Positions 52,986 to 63,189 of a stretch of 64,000 nt of DNA are shown piece after piece. The notes under the pieces are model-generated. The model saw nothing but the letters and a program-made list of their open reading frames with translations, did not search any database and was not told where the DNA came from. The position numbers were made by a program, and so were the translations under genes. Location: positions 18,416,718 to 18,480,717 of the forward strand of contig NC_059507.1 of assembly GCF_914767665.1 (NCBI RefSeq), read 5' to 3'. The DNA comes from Harmonia axyridis. Lineage: Eukaryota > Arthropoda > Insecta > Coleoptera > Coccinellidae. How positions within the stretch are numbered: the first letter of the stretch is position 1; each line of letters starts with the position of its first letter.

Positions 52986-54242
52986 TTCATCAGAATGGGC
53001 TACACCCATAGTACCAGTAATAAAAAAAAATAATACAGTTAGAATTTGTGGTGATTACAAAACTACATTAAACCCAAATTTAATTATTGATGATCATCCT
53101 CTGCTAACTATCGATGAATTATTTGCGTCAATGGCAGGTGGCACATCCTTTTCTAAAATTAATCTACGTTCAGCATATCTACAGTTAAAAGTAGTACTAG
53201 AACATAGAGATTTACTAACACTTAATACTCATAAAGGTCTATATAGATGTAAACGGTTAATGTATGGTATTGCATCAGCACCAGCTATTTTCCAGAGAGA
53301 AATTGAAAACATTTTGAAGGGAATTCTTGGTGTTACGGTATTCTTAGATGATATCAAAATTACGCGTAGAAACGATAAGGAACATTTGGAAAGACTAGAA
53401 GAAGTTTTAAAACGATTACATGACTTGAATATTAAAATTAATAAGGAAAAATGTGAGTTTTTTCAAAAACACATAAATTATTGCGGATATATATTAGATG
53501 CGAACGGTAAGCACAAGGAACCCAATAAAATCGAAGCAATTACAAATATGCCACACCCTAAAACTACAACCGAACTCCGATCATTCATAGGAATGATTAA
53601 TTATTACGGTAGATTCATTCCAAATCTAAGCTCATTATTATTTCCACTTTATAAATTGTTACGCAAAGATACAAGAAAGCTAAAGATGTTTTAATCGATG
53701 ATAGTTTTCTTGTAGATTTCGATCCTCATTCACCTCTTATTGTAGCGAGTGATGCAAGTTTCTACGGGGTAGGTGCAATATTGGCTCATCGATATCCGGA
53801 CGGTTCGGAACAAGTTATTCAATACGCTTCAAAGATATTGAGGGACACACAAAAAAAATATTCTCAGATAGATAAAGAGGCATATAGCATAATTTACGCA
53901 ATCAAAAAATTTCATCAATACTTGTATGGACATAAATTCGAATTATACACAGACCATAGACCCTTAACGCAAATATTTTCACCTACAAAAGGGCTACCAC
54001 AATTTAGTGCAATGAGAATGCAGCATTACGCCTTATTTCTGCAAGGTTATGACTATAAAATAATGTATAAGAATCCGAAATTACATGCTAATGTGGACGG
54101 ATTATCGCGTTTACCAGTAGAGGATGTAAATGATTTAACTAAGGAGGATTTAGCTAATTCGTTACCTGTCGCATCAACAATTATTTCAGAGGAGACGAGT
54201 AAGGATACGCAGCTTTCTAAACTATTATCCAAATTAAAGTAG
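52951..54242 (+). pseudogene. Gypsy-3 reverse transcriptase and RNase H
   Basis: Frame 52951-53694: SSEWATPIVPVIKKN, RICGDYKTTLN, SFSKINLRSAYLQLKV, LMYGIASAPAIFQREIE and the active site VFLDDIKIT (FLDD), with ELRSFIGMINYYGRFIPNLSSL. After a frameshift near 53690, PLIVASDASFYGVGAIL and frame 53781-54242 give RNase H (IQYASKILRDTQKKYSQIDKEAYSIIYAIKKFHQYLYG, YTDHRPL, NVDGLSRLP). It ends at TAG 54240-54242. Confidence 0.92.
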
Positions 54243-55063
54243 AATGAAAAGCTTATTGATAGTGATTGTTTCAATTTAGATCAGAAAGAATTTAGTCAAA
54301 AAAATAACATTATAATTCGCGGACATAGAGTAGTCATCCCAAGTTCACTTAGAGGGAAAATGTTAGAAGAATTACACGCAGGACATTTTGGCATTGTGAA
54401 AACCAAAGCTCTAGCACGTAGTTATTGTTGGTGGCCGAACATTGACTGCGACATAGAAAATCTAATTCACAATTGTAGTACTTGTCAAATAGTCAGAAAT
54501 GCACCAACGAAAGCAGAAACGCATATTTGGGAACCCACTCAGAGACCTTCGAAAGAATTCATGCCTATTTTGCAGGACCTTTTCTAAATCATTATTTTTT
54601 CATTTTAATCGATTCATTTTCAAAATTTCCTTTCGTTAAAATTGTTAAAAATATTACGTCTGAAAATACAATAAAAGAATGTCGCGAAATTTTTGCCACT
54701 TTTGGATTACCTGAACTTTTAGTAACGGATAATGGTACCCAATTTACATCACAGTTATTTCAAAAATTTTTTAAATTTAACGGTATAAGTTTTAAAACAG
54801 CAGCACCATTCCATCCATCGACAAATGGACAAGCCGAGAGGTTTGTGCAGGTATTAAAAAAGAATTTGATGGGTTTGAAAGCATCAAAAGATACTATTAA
54901 TTTAGAATTACAAAAATTATTATTACACTATCGAATCACACCGCATTGCACCACAGGTAAATCACCTAGCGAGTTAATGTTTCAGAGACAAATAATATCT
55001 CGGTTGGATCTAATTTTTCCAATTGAAGCCAAAGAAAAAAATCGTGGAATGAGGATAAAATAA
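54243..55063 (+). pseudogene. Gypsy-3 integrase
   Basis: Frame 54360-54587 has the zinc finger (ELHAGHFGIVKTKALARSYCWWP, CSTCQIV). A shift at about 54580 leads to frame 54482-55063 with FILIDSFSKFPFVKIV (first Asp), LVTDNGTQFTSQLF (second Asp), FHPSTNGQAERFVQVLKKNLMG (Glu) and LLHYRITPHCTTGKSPSELMF. The C-terminal tail beyond 55063 is degenerate up to about 55423. Confidence 0.9.
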
Positions 55064-55580
55064 ATGTGAGAATTTCAAATATTGGCGATCAGGTACAATG
55101 TAGGAATTATTATGGTAAACCTAAATGGAAATAGGGGGAGATAATGAAAAAAAATTGGCAAACTTCATTACTTGGTACAGATTGATGATACAATTGTTTG
55201 GAAACGTCATATTAACCAAATAATTAAAATTTTCAAAAAAACTGAAAAAGACAAGTGTGAAAAAGGTATTTTGATAGACCAAAAATTTTTTCAATTAATG
55301 GAATCTTCTTCGGAGGTGGAAACGGCTGTGCAGGATCCGGTTGTAGGAGGAATTTCTTATAAAAAAAGAAGTGAAACACCAACAATGAAGTCAGACACTG
55401 TGGGTTCAGCTCCAAGAAGATAAAATAGAAAAGTAAAATTGAGCAATTAAATTTAAAGTTCATACATAACTTGAAGAAATAAATAAGTTTATTTTTATTG
55501 TAATATTTTCATAATAACAATTCGTATTTTATTTCATTTTAACTATACTTATTGAAAAATTATTTTTTCTCTAAGAGAGG

Positions 55581-55802
55581 TGTTATGTATTATTTTATCA
55601 GTTCATATTTTGAATATACGCGCCGATAACGGAAAGAGGGAAATTCAGGTGACCGACCGACTCGAAGAAGTACGGAAACTCAGTATGAAGCTACCACTAC
55701 AAATAATAGCATATGTTCAATCATAATTGGATATTCAAGATAATCGTATTAGTAATAAACTTAAAAGGAAATTTACGTCCTTTTATTACCAAGTACACAA
55801 CA
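55581..55802 (+). repeat. Gypsy-3 3' LTR
   Basis: 222 bases, TGTTATG to CACAACA, followed by TACGC. Confidence 0.93.
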
Positions 55803-56077
55803 TACGCAATCACCGAAATTTCCAAAATGAATAAATAAACATCCATAAATCATCGAACTCAAGCAAAATTTACCGAAATTTCCGTTACTCATCCAAAATT
55901 CCATCAAAATATGAATAACCTATATTACTATAGATTTATCTGTAGGTACCGTTTTCTATGAGTCCCAACCCCATCGATACGGTTGGCGACGTACTCTATT
56001 CGATCTACGTAGAGGGATTTCTTCCTCCTCTATTTCCTCATTTTCAAATTGCGCTCGATTCAACCTCATAATCATCC

Positions 56078-56449
56078 TTATCGGCGAAAATTTTCGTATC
56101 TCAGATTCTCAGTACGTTCATCATCAGTTTCGGTCTCGCTACCGTCCGTATCTAATTTTTCCGAAACGTCGGATTCTTCTATATCAATCCCAAACTCCCG
56201 ATTTCTCGCGGTATACGATTTTAACCTATCTACATGAACGACTTGTTCCTCTCTACCCCCACATTTCCTAATTCTATAGGTAATCGGACCAAGCAATTCC
56301 ACGATCCTACAAGGTCCTACCCAAGGTTCCATTAACTTTTTTGATATACCCTGTTTCACTGACATTTTTTTCAAATAAACTAATTCCCCTACGTCAAATT
56401 GAGGATCCACTGTATTTTTGTCAAATTTCTCAACCCTATAAGATTTCAC
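56078..56449 (-). pseudogene. Gypsy-4 integrase C-terminal domain
   Basis: Reads VDPQFDVGELVYLKKMSVKQGISKKLMEPWVGPCRIVELLGPITYRIRKCGG and VVHVDRLKSY, the SH3-like integrase tail common to Gypsy elements, followed by an acidic end. Confidence 0.85.
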
Positions 56450-56466
56450 TTTTTTTATTGGCTCAG

Positions 56467-57381
56467 TTAATTCCCGAGATTTCGTACTTGTAAATTTTGC
56501 TTCGAAATTTTTCCTTTTCCACGGATTTTTTTCTCATCCCTTTCTGTCATCCCTATCGCTTCGTCAACTCTTATTTCTTCAACATCACTGTTTGACTGAT
56601 TTATCCCTTCTCGTTTTGAAAAACCCTTTGTTTCAAATTCCGCTATGTTTTCCACTTGAATACCCATATCTTTCATCGCCAAATTTCTTTTCTCCTCGTA
56701 ATTTTCCGTCTGAGTACCTATATCCTTAATATTCGCCAACTTTCCATCAACATTGAATTTTTCCAGAATATTATCTTTAAAACTTACCCCTTTCCGCAGC
56801 TTATTAACTTGTATTTCTTTTTTTTTTTCCTCTGTATATCTATCCCCTGTATATATACATTCATTCAAATCTTTATTCATAAATTTAAACTCTCTTCCCC
56901 ACATAATTACCGATGGTTCCTGTTCATACTTAATGTGCGCTTGATTTTCCTTAAGAAAATCCCTACCTAGTATTATATCAACGTTCCCTAATGTTTCATC
57001 ATCCACTAATATAACCGTCCAATCTACCCTCAATCTTTCCCCTATTGGACTCACCGCAATATTCGCCGTACCCCAGGTACGTATATTATGACCTGATACG
57101 CTAGTTAACTCACAGTCAACACCGTATTCATTGACCTCCTCTCTTGAAATCAATCCTCTTTTTACGAGAGACACCGCTGCCCCTGTATCTATCAAACAAA
57201 CACATATCTTTCCGTTGATACTTAATTTAATCGAATGTGGTACGTCATGCATTCTTGCCGAATTTACTTCCGGAATGACTAAGACCGTACGTTCCCTAAA
57301 TTCCCTTCTAGGTAGCCGCATTTTCGGAAAACGCAATCCGTTCTTAGTACCGACCTCCTTATTACACGTATTTACCGGCAA
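56467..57381 (-). CDS. Gypsy-4 aspartic protease region
   Basis: A 304-residue frame with VCLIDTGAAVSLVKRG (active site DTG), WTVILVDD and IILGRDFLKENQA (protease end), then an acidic linker with repeated IGTQTEN/MGIQVEN motifs. It lies between a degenerate gag and the integrase tail. Confidence 0.82.
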   Translation of the reverse strand: MPVNTCNKEVGTKNGLRFPKMRLPRREFRERTVLVIPEVNSARMHDVPHSIKLSINGKICVCLIDTGAAVSLVKRGLISREEVNEYGVDCELTSVSGHNIRTWGTANIAVSPIGERLRVDWTVILVDDETLGNVDIILGRDFLKENQAHIKYEQEPSVIMWGREFKFMNKDLNECIYTGDRYTEEKKKEIQVNKLRKGVSFKDNILEKFNVDGKLANIKDIGTQTENYEEKRNLAMKDMGIQVENIAEFETKGFSKREGINQSNSDVEEIRVDEAIGMTERDEKKIRGKGKISKQNLQVRNLGN

Positions 57382-57449
57382 TTTCTTTCAAATGTCAAAA
57401 TCCTTTCGTCCTCCTGGTTCTATCTCCCGATCGTTCCTTGCACATTCCT

Positions 57450-58010
57450 TTACCCAGCGCCCCAGCTGATTATCGATATTTCGCACTCCTTGATTTTTAT
57501 GTATCGCTCTCGCGACATTCCCTTGCGGAATGACCTAATTGACCACACGAAAAACAAACCCTTTCGACGTTTTGTCCGCTTTTTCCCCTCACTTAATCCA
57601 GTATTCCTACAATTTTTCGCAATATGTCCCTTCTTCTCGCGTAATTGGCAAGTTACTTCACATTCAAATACCGATATTTTTGAATTAAATGACCTGTATC
57701 CCTGAATAATTGTATTTTTCATTTCATGAAATTTTACCAATTCTTCCGCTTTCTCTAAATCCAAATTTTTTTCTAGTAACAAAAACATACTAACCTCCTT
57801 CATAATATCTTTTCGAAGGCCCATTTTAAATTGATTTAAAATCAAATTGCTATTTATCTTTTTTATACCCAATTATTCGTCTTTCGTCGCTCCAACCAAA
57901 TCTTCCGCGCCTATTGTTCTTAATCTGGTACAAAATGAAGATACATCTTCATCTTGTCTTTGTATACATCTACTCAAATTCCACTGACATTCCCCCGGTA
58001 ATTTTTGTGA
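57450..58010 (-). pseudogene. Gypsy-4 gag C-terminal part
   Basis: From right to left: GECQWNLSRC, QDEDVSSFCTRLRTIG and, after a stop near 57873, NQFKMGLRKDIMKEVSMF. Then comes a degenerate knuckle REKKGHIAKNC and, in a shifted frame, VCFSCGQLGHSARECRE, a canonical CCHC zinc knuckle. The frameshift lies near 57560-57600. Confidence 0.78.
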
Positions 58011-58075
58011 CGTAAATCAGTTAATCTTAATTTGAGTTCTGCATAAGTTAATAAATTTAAAGTAATATCTGATAC

Positions 58076-59001
58076 AACAGTCAACAAGTTCAGAAAGCCA
58101 TCAGACCCATACACAACAACCCAAAAATCCTCCAGAAAATTTCCCTCATAAAGCTTTTCTACGTTTTATCAAAGGTGTCACTGACAAAATCAGTCGCATA
58201 CTACGAAAACAGGATATAAAAACAGTTTTCACAGCCGATAACAAAATTTCCAAATTTCTTTGAAGACCAAAGGATACGATCGACAACGAGTCTCAAGGTG
58301 TATACGAGATACCATGTTCCGCATGTCCTAGAACATACATAGGACTAACCAACAGACGTATAACTAACAGAGTATATGAGCACCAACTCGCAATACGCCA
58401 AGGAGATCCAACATCTGACCTATTCAAACACTACTCTGAAACAGGACATAACGTTGATTTTGAAGGATGTAAGACCATCTCTGCAGAGAGAACCCTCACA
58501 TGTAGGATAATCCGTGAAGCACTCGAGACCGAAAAACGACCCAATTGCCTCAACAAACGGAATGATGGTCAAAGATTACCCAACACTTGGAAACCTTTGA
58601 TTTCCCGTCTCATGGCAACACATCGATCGATAACTCGGCCCCCGGCAACAACCCGATCGACAGTTCAGCCTCATACCACCCGTACCAGGCTCCCAGTTGC
58701 CACCCGTTTGATAACAACCCGATCGATGACTCGAAGTCACGTGACAACAACACCACCGGTTCCTGCACAATCGATAACAACTCGATCGACAACAAACCGA
58801 TCGACAACAACTCGATCAATAACAACTCGATCAATGACTGGAGGCTGCCTAACAACTACGCAACCGGCTCCTGCGCAACCTCCATCACGTGGGTCACCCC
58901 CTTCTACTATAAATACAGGACCTCTCGTGGTTAACATTCAGTTCAGCGTGACCAGATTGAAATATAGTGAATCTACAAAACTTGTCGCAGAAATCTACTA
59001 A
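58076..59001 (+). pseudogene. PLE-2: Penelope GIY-YIG endonuclease with Thr/Arg-rich tail
   Basis: The frame reads FLRFIKGVTDKISRILRKQDI, KTVFTADNKISKFL, an in-frame TGA (58260-58262), then GIY-YIG: GVYEIPCSACPRTYIGLTNRRITNRVYEHQLA, LFKHYSETGHNVDFEGCK and a C-terminal REALETEKRPNCLN. The same frame continues into about 110 residues of Thr/Arg/Ser-rich repeats (58600-58890) and ends at 59001, inside the adjoining hAT element. The RT is absent upstream. It fits the 3' end of a Penelope-like or related GIY-YIG retroelement. Confidence 0.82.
58600..58850. repeat. Degenerate short tandem repeat with CGATCGAYAACAACT-type unit
   Basis: Motifs such as CGATCGATAACTCGG, CCCGATCGACAGTT, ACTCGATCGACAACAAACC and ACTCGATCAATAACA recur about every 15-45 bases. 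It is GC-richer than the flanks and codes the Thr/Arg-rich tail of PLE-2 in the + frame. Confidence 0.7.
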
Positions 59002-59211
59002 AAATCTACCAACACCGTTCAGAAATCTACTAAAAATCTACTTACATATTTTTTGACAAAATTTCACAGATGGCGCTGCATTAGATTTTAACATTATTCA
59101 GAATACACTTTATTCTATTGTCTCTTATGGTTAAATTTTACTTCATGAATAGGATATACAGTACAGATGCGTTCAGATTCGAGAATAAAACAAGATTTTA
59201 TTTCAAAATTT

Positions 59212-59618
59212 TGTAGTATGTATCAGTATGAAGAACCTGTATATTTTCATACTTGAGACGACAAGGTCCGTATAACCAAACACCATCTTAAAATATAAAT
59301 ATATTTACTATGTTTACCCTTGTCGATCGTGTTGTATTTATCAACTCGCAAGGTTGTTGTGAATATACAATATAAATAGTAAATATATATCTTGTCGCTA
59401 GATACATAAAGTAAGAAGAATGATCTTATTCAATAGTAGTCTGTAATTCATTCATTTGATGCTCTCATTCTTGAATTACATCATGTGAGTTTTCATCTGT
59501 GATCAGTACAGTGTGCAGTAAGAAATAAATACCCTTTGATGAGTCTGGAGAGTATTAATTACCCATTCCTTCAACTGTATAACGATTGACCGAACCTACC
59601 CTAGATGGGTACATCACA
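59212..59618 (+). repeat. Gypsy-5 5' LTR
   Basis: TGTAGTATGTATCAG to GGGTACATCACA, 407 bases. Confidence 0.95.
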
Positions 59619-60270
59619 TGACGATCTTGCCAGTCCTATACAGTTAGAGGACTATGGTTCTTATCAACATTTGGGTATGTGACTCCAGTAGAAGATCCTA
59701 GTTCAACCGCCAATCCAAGATGGGATCTTCAGAGATTGAAACCAAGTTCCTGTCAGTACCAGACATCCTGGGAGATAGAGCCTTCCTGTATGCATATTGG
59801 AAAGTCGAATGGGCCATCGAGAAGAAGATCAGGAGAAGCCATCAGGATTTGGTATGAAACCGTAAGAAAAATGTAGCTTCCTCCTTGTTATGTCTGATTC
59901 TCCATGGATAGTGATGAACTATTTGCCGAGTTACGTGGTGAACATAGGGAACGGGACGATAGAATCAATTAATTTGAAAAAAAAAAAATAATTTTTTTTA
60001 GTCAAGTTAAAATATAAATTTAATGAACTGAATGGAATTGTCAAGTCGGATCCAAATTTTCTCAAAGCAAACCTCACCAAACAAGTCTTACAAATTCACT
60101 TTCAAAATCTCGGAAAATGCTTAGCGAAAGGAAATTTTGACCATTCAAATCGAGGTCGTGACCGCAGCAAGCAGAATTACAATGCAGCGAAAAATAATCA
60201 CGGGCAAGGTCGCGGTCGCCAGTTCATCAATCATTTCAAAAACAATAACAAAATCAATAAAACAATAATA
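59619..60270 (+). pseudogene. Gypsy-5 leader and gag remnants
   Basis: Short frames only. A 65-residue frame (59679-59876) has no known domain. At about 60140-60280 a basic stretch with GRDRSKQNYNAAKNNHGQGRGRQFINHFKNNN resembles the RNA-binding tail of gag. LSKVKYKFNELNGI-like text precedes it. Confidence 0.5.
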
Positions 60271-60282
60271 TCTGTTCAATAT

Positions 60283-60442
60283 GACTAAACCTTCTAGTAG
60301 ATTAACCAAAATCCTTTTGGTTTTAGAAGAATATGACTTCACGGTTCATTATGTAAAATATTCAGAAAATTTTACAGCAGATGCCTTATCGCGTATTAAA
60401 ATAGATTCGGAAGAACGTCAAAATGAAGTAGGTTCTACATAA
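60283..60442 (+). pseudogene. Gypsy-5 RNase H end
   Basis: Reads SSRLTKILLVLEEYDFTVHYVKYSENFTADALSRIKID, the conserved end of Gypsy RNase H, ending at a TAA near 60440. It directly adjoins the gag tail, so protease, RT and most of RNase H are deleted. Confidence 0.85.
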
Positions 60443-60588
60443 CATGAGACGAATGCCTACGATGGCAAAAGGATTGATCACCCTGTTGTTGTCGAAGTTT
60501 TAATACGTCCAACAAAAAGTGTTGAGTTGAGACCACTTTCAGAAAAAGAATTTCGTAATTTGAAAAAATCAACATTTAGAGGTTTACA

Positions 60589-61251
60589 ATGAAAATTCAA
60601 TATGTATATTATGTGAATTCACAAATTATTTTCATTAACCAGAACATCCGATCAGCGTACGACTTAGGTACATCGTTGAGGAAACTGGAAAAATTATGCG
60701 CAGAAAATAATATATTAGAATTTTACCTCATAAAGCTAGCTATAAATAAAAAATTTTTGAATATGTTGACAAATTATAAGAATGAAATTCTAGGAACATC
60801 GTTAAAGATTACAATAATAAAAGATGTAACGCGAATCAAATACAGAGAATTAAGGCAAATATACTTCTATACTTCTTACGAATTAGTTTTCGGAAAACCT
60901 AGTAGATTTCCACAAAATTTAAACAGCCAAGTAGATCCAATCTACAATTTCGATAACTATCCTCTTGAACTAAAATATAGGTTGCAAACGGCATGGAAAG
61001 ATGCTAGAGAAAACTCGGTGAAGGCAAAATTGAAAAGAAAAGAGATTTTCGACAAAAAATGTAATGAAATAAACTATAAAGTAGGAGATAAGGTGCTCTT
61101 GAATAATAAGAACATTGACAATAAACTTGACCCCCTATTTAACGGTCCCTACGAAATAGTTGAAGTGCGAAACCCGAACATTATAGTGAAAACGGACAAG
61201 AACAAACTCAAAGAAGTACACAAGAACAGAGTGAAACCGTATTTCTCATAG
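60589..61251 (+). CDS. Gypsy-5 integrase C-terminal half (open frame)
   Basis: A 220-residue open frame. The last part has YTSYELVFGKPSRFPQNL, AWKDARENSVKAKLKRKEIFDKKCNEINYKVGDKVLLNN and DPLFNGPYEIVEVRNPNIIVKTDKNKLKEVHKNRVKPYFS, the usual Gypsy integrase tail. The first about 80 residues (KIQYVYYVNSQIIF) replace the catalytic core and look like a junction made by the internal deletion. No D,D,E core is present, so no activity is expected. Confidence 0.8.
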   Translation: MKIQYVYYVNSQIIFINQNIRSAYDLGTSLRKLEKLCAENNILEFYLIKLAINKKFLNMLTNYKNEILGTSLKITIIKDVTRIKYRELRQIYFYTSYELVFGKPSRFPQNLNSQVDPIYNFDNYPLELKYRLQTAWKDARENSVKAKLKRKEIFDKKCNEINYKVGDKVLLNNKNIDNKLDPLFNGPYEIVEVRNPNIIVKTDKNKLKEVHKNRVKPYFS

Positions 61252-61463
61252 CAAGTAATAATTACTAAACAGGGATTAGAATTAAGAGACTGCTGTAAAT
61301 ATTTAATTGGGAGAATACTATATTAAACTTTCTAGATGTAAGATCCATTAAGATTATGATATTATATATATGGTATTATGTATTTATAGATATTTAGCTA
61401 TAGATAAGTCAAAAAAAAAAATTATATTTGTATAGAAAATTTTTTTCTCTCAAAGAGGGAAGG

Positions 61464-61870
61464 TGTAGTATGTATCAGTATGAAGAACCTGTATATTTTC
61501 ATACTTGAGACGACAAGGTCCGTATAACCAAACACCATCTTAAAATATAAATATATTTACTATGTTTACCCTTGTCGATAGTGTTGTATTTATCAACTCG
61601 CAAGGTTGTTGTGAATATACAATATAAATAGTAAATATATATCTTGTCGCTAGATACATAAAGTAAGAAGAATGATCTTATTCAATAGTAGTCTGTAATT
61701 CATTCATTTGATGCTCTCATTCTTGAATTACATCATGTGAGTTTTCATCTGTGATCAGTACAGTGTGCAGTAAGAAATAAATACCCTTTGATGAGTCTGG
61801 AGAGTATTAATTAACCATTCCTTCAACTGTATAACGATTGACCGAACCTACCCTAGCTGGGTACATCACA
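61464..61870 (+). repeat. Gypsy-5 3' LTR
   Basis: 407 bases, three differences from the 5' copy (near 61579, 61814 and 61857). Confidence 0.95.
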
Positions 61871-62199
61871 ATTTGAACGACAAAAAAAGGAAAAAAAACC
61901 GAACAAAAACAAATAGGATCAAAATAGCAAATATAAATAAACAAATTTATATATTTAAATAAACAAAAGGATATAAATAGAAATAAAAACTAAAATTTTT
62001 CGGATGAAAATAACATTAAATAAAGAAATGAAATAGTACAGTTGAACATAAAAAAATAATTGAAAAATCAGTATCAATCTGCAGTCAAATCATCGTCTTT
62101 AACATCCATATATAAATTTTCACTATCCATCGAATCGAGCATATTTTTTGTAGGTTGAAAACGACAACAATCACCTTTCTCCTTCTTTAGCATGTTATA

Positions 62200-62300
62200 A
62201 TAATGCTATATTTTTATTTAGAAATCTGTTTCTATTTTTTGTTTTGATGCGGTTAATAGCCGAAAAGATTCTCTTGCATTTGGCATTCGAAATCTGAAAT
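62200..62300 (-). pseudogene. hAT transposase C-terminal dimerisation fragment
   Basis: The minus-strand translation ISNAKCKRIFSAINRIKTK followed by NRNRFLNKNIA matches the hAT C-terminal block (S-A-x-C-E-R-x-F-S ... I-K-T-x-x-R-N-R). Frames on both sides are broken. It supports hAT identity of the surrounding TIR element. Confidence 0.8.
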
Positions 62301-62756
62301 ATGCAGCCACCCAAATTTGTCGATGAAATTCCAGTTAGACATATTTTTTTCCACTGAATAGAATACCAAATGTGAGATAATGGTATATTTTCAACGGAAG
62401 TTTACACACCATCTGTTTTCAATGAGGCACCCTTCGGATATTCCATCATTCTTCGTATTTATTCTCAGCCGACAGCCACCAAAGAAGTTTTATGATTTTA
62501 TTATGTTTAAGTAGGTACGTTCTTCTAGAAGCACGTAGAACGTGTACTTCAATGAGAATGAACAATGAATTGATTCATAGAAACATTCTAGACATCCGAA
62601 TTTCCATATTCCCAATCGTCTCGGTTATATTTTTTAAAACTACCAAAATCTACTAAAATCTACCAAAGGATTTCTCCCTACTAAAAACTCCATGAAAATG
62701 CGAAAAATCTACTAAAAAAGTAGATTTCTACTGAATCTGGTCACACTGATTCAGTT

Positions 62757-63180
62757 GCCTCGAAGGACAGAAGATAACCACACCTACGCGAATACTCTTG
62801 TTGATGATACCTGGGGAGTAGGCAGATTGAGACCCCGGCGTAAAGTCAACGGTTCTTGAGAATGGCTCCAAAATCGTAGCCGAAACGTCGAACACGACAA
62901 AATATTAGACGCGGTCCAATCCGAAACACACAAAGTTCAAATATACCGAAATACAGAGTTGTAAAGATCTTATTTGAACACAAATCAATAGCTCTCAAGA
63001 AAGCAATGAACAAGAACATCAACAAATTTAGCGAAAAAAGATCTGATACATCGTTTGTGAAAGAGTAGAAATCAATTATAATATGTAAATAAGGTAAACA
63101 GAATAATAAACAAAATGAGAGGTTGTCAAAAATGTTGTCAACCAGACTTGCCACAGAATACACGCACATGACAGATGAAA
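62757..63180. other. PLE-2 terminal region with hammerhead-like motif; otherwise no gene
   Basis: Continues PLE-2 after the hAT insertion (the GTGGTTAACATTCAGTT / GCCTCGAAGG junction). A TATAAATA motif at about 58912 on the other side of the insertion may be a promoter of the terminal repeat. Beyond the ribozyme motif a short + frame contains HKSIALKKAMNKNINKF, possibly the start of another PLE frame. Confidence 0.45.
62855..62890 (+). ncRNA. Hammerhead-like motif of PLE-2, variant core
   Basis: Stem I GTTC/GAAC, core TTGAGAA, stem II GGCT/AGCC, then GAAA, stem III AC/GT and cleavage-type GTC. It has the same paired departure from CTGANGA (positions 3 and 8) as the palindromic unit at 46130-47130, in otherwise unrelated sequence. 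Confidence 0.55.
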
Positions 63181-63189
63181 CATAGAATC

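Larger units (their letters stand above)
51298..55802 (+). mobile_element. Gypsy-3 (Mag-like) complete element, TSD TACGC
   Basis: LTRs at 51298-51477 and 55581-55802 begin TGTTATGTATTATT and end AAGTACACAACA. TACGC flanks both sides (51293-51297 and 55803-55807). ACTGGCGACGAGGAT follows the 5' LTR as primer site; AAGAGAGG precedes the 3' LTR. Gag, protease, RT, RNase H and integrase are all present in order but broken by several stops and shifts. Confidence 0.95.
55960..58010 (-). mobile_element. Gypsy-4 remnant, internally deleted
   Basis: On the minus strand, gag (about 58010-57450), protease (57381-56467) and directly afterwards the integrase C-terminus (56449-56078); RT, RNase H and the integrase core are missing. 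The missing middle suggests a large internal deletion near 56455. LTRs were not identified. Gypsy-3 lies just downstream in this orientation and may have inserted into it. Confidence 0.75.
59212..61870 (+). mobile_element. Gypsy-5, internally deleted, with near-identical LTRs
   Basis: 407-base LTRs (59212-59618 and 61464-61870) differ at three positions (0.7%). ATTT flanks both ends. The primer site TGACGATCTTGCC follows the 5' LTR and the purine tract AAAGAGGGAAGG precedes the 3' LTR. The 1.85-kb interior retains only gag, RNase H end and integrase end fragments. Confidence 0.93.
58944..62748. mobile_element. hAT element (8-bp duplication ATTCAGTT) carrying Gypsy-5
   Basis: The ends CAGCGTGACCAGATT and (right, reverse complemented) CAGTGTGACCAGATT are flanked by ATTCAGTT at 58936-58943 and 62749-62756. 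Subterminal AGAAATCTACTAAAAATCTACC repeats occur at both ends. The C-terminus of a hAT transposase is recognisable at 62200-62300. The element inserted into the terminal region of PLE-2. Confidence 0.9.

Noticed and set aside
58610..58937. Three overlapping frames on both strands rich in Leu/Ile/Glu/Val or Thr
   Set aside because: Open frames in several phases come from the repeat composition; only the + frame continuous with GIY-YIG has context.
62846..63169. 107-residue minus-strand hydrophobic frame
   Set aside because: It overlaps the ribozyme-like motif and Penelope terminal region, and has no recognisable domain.
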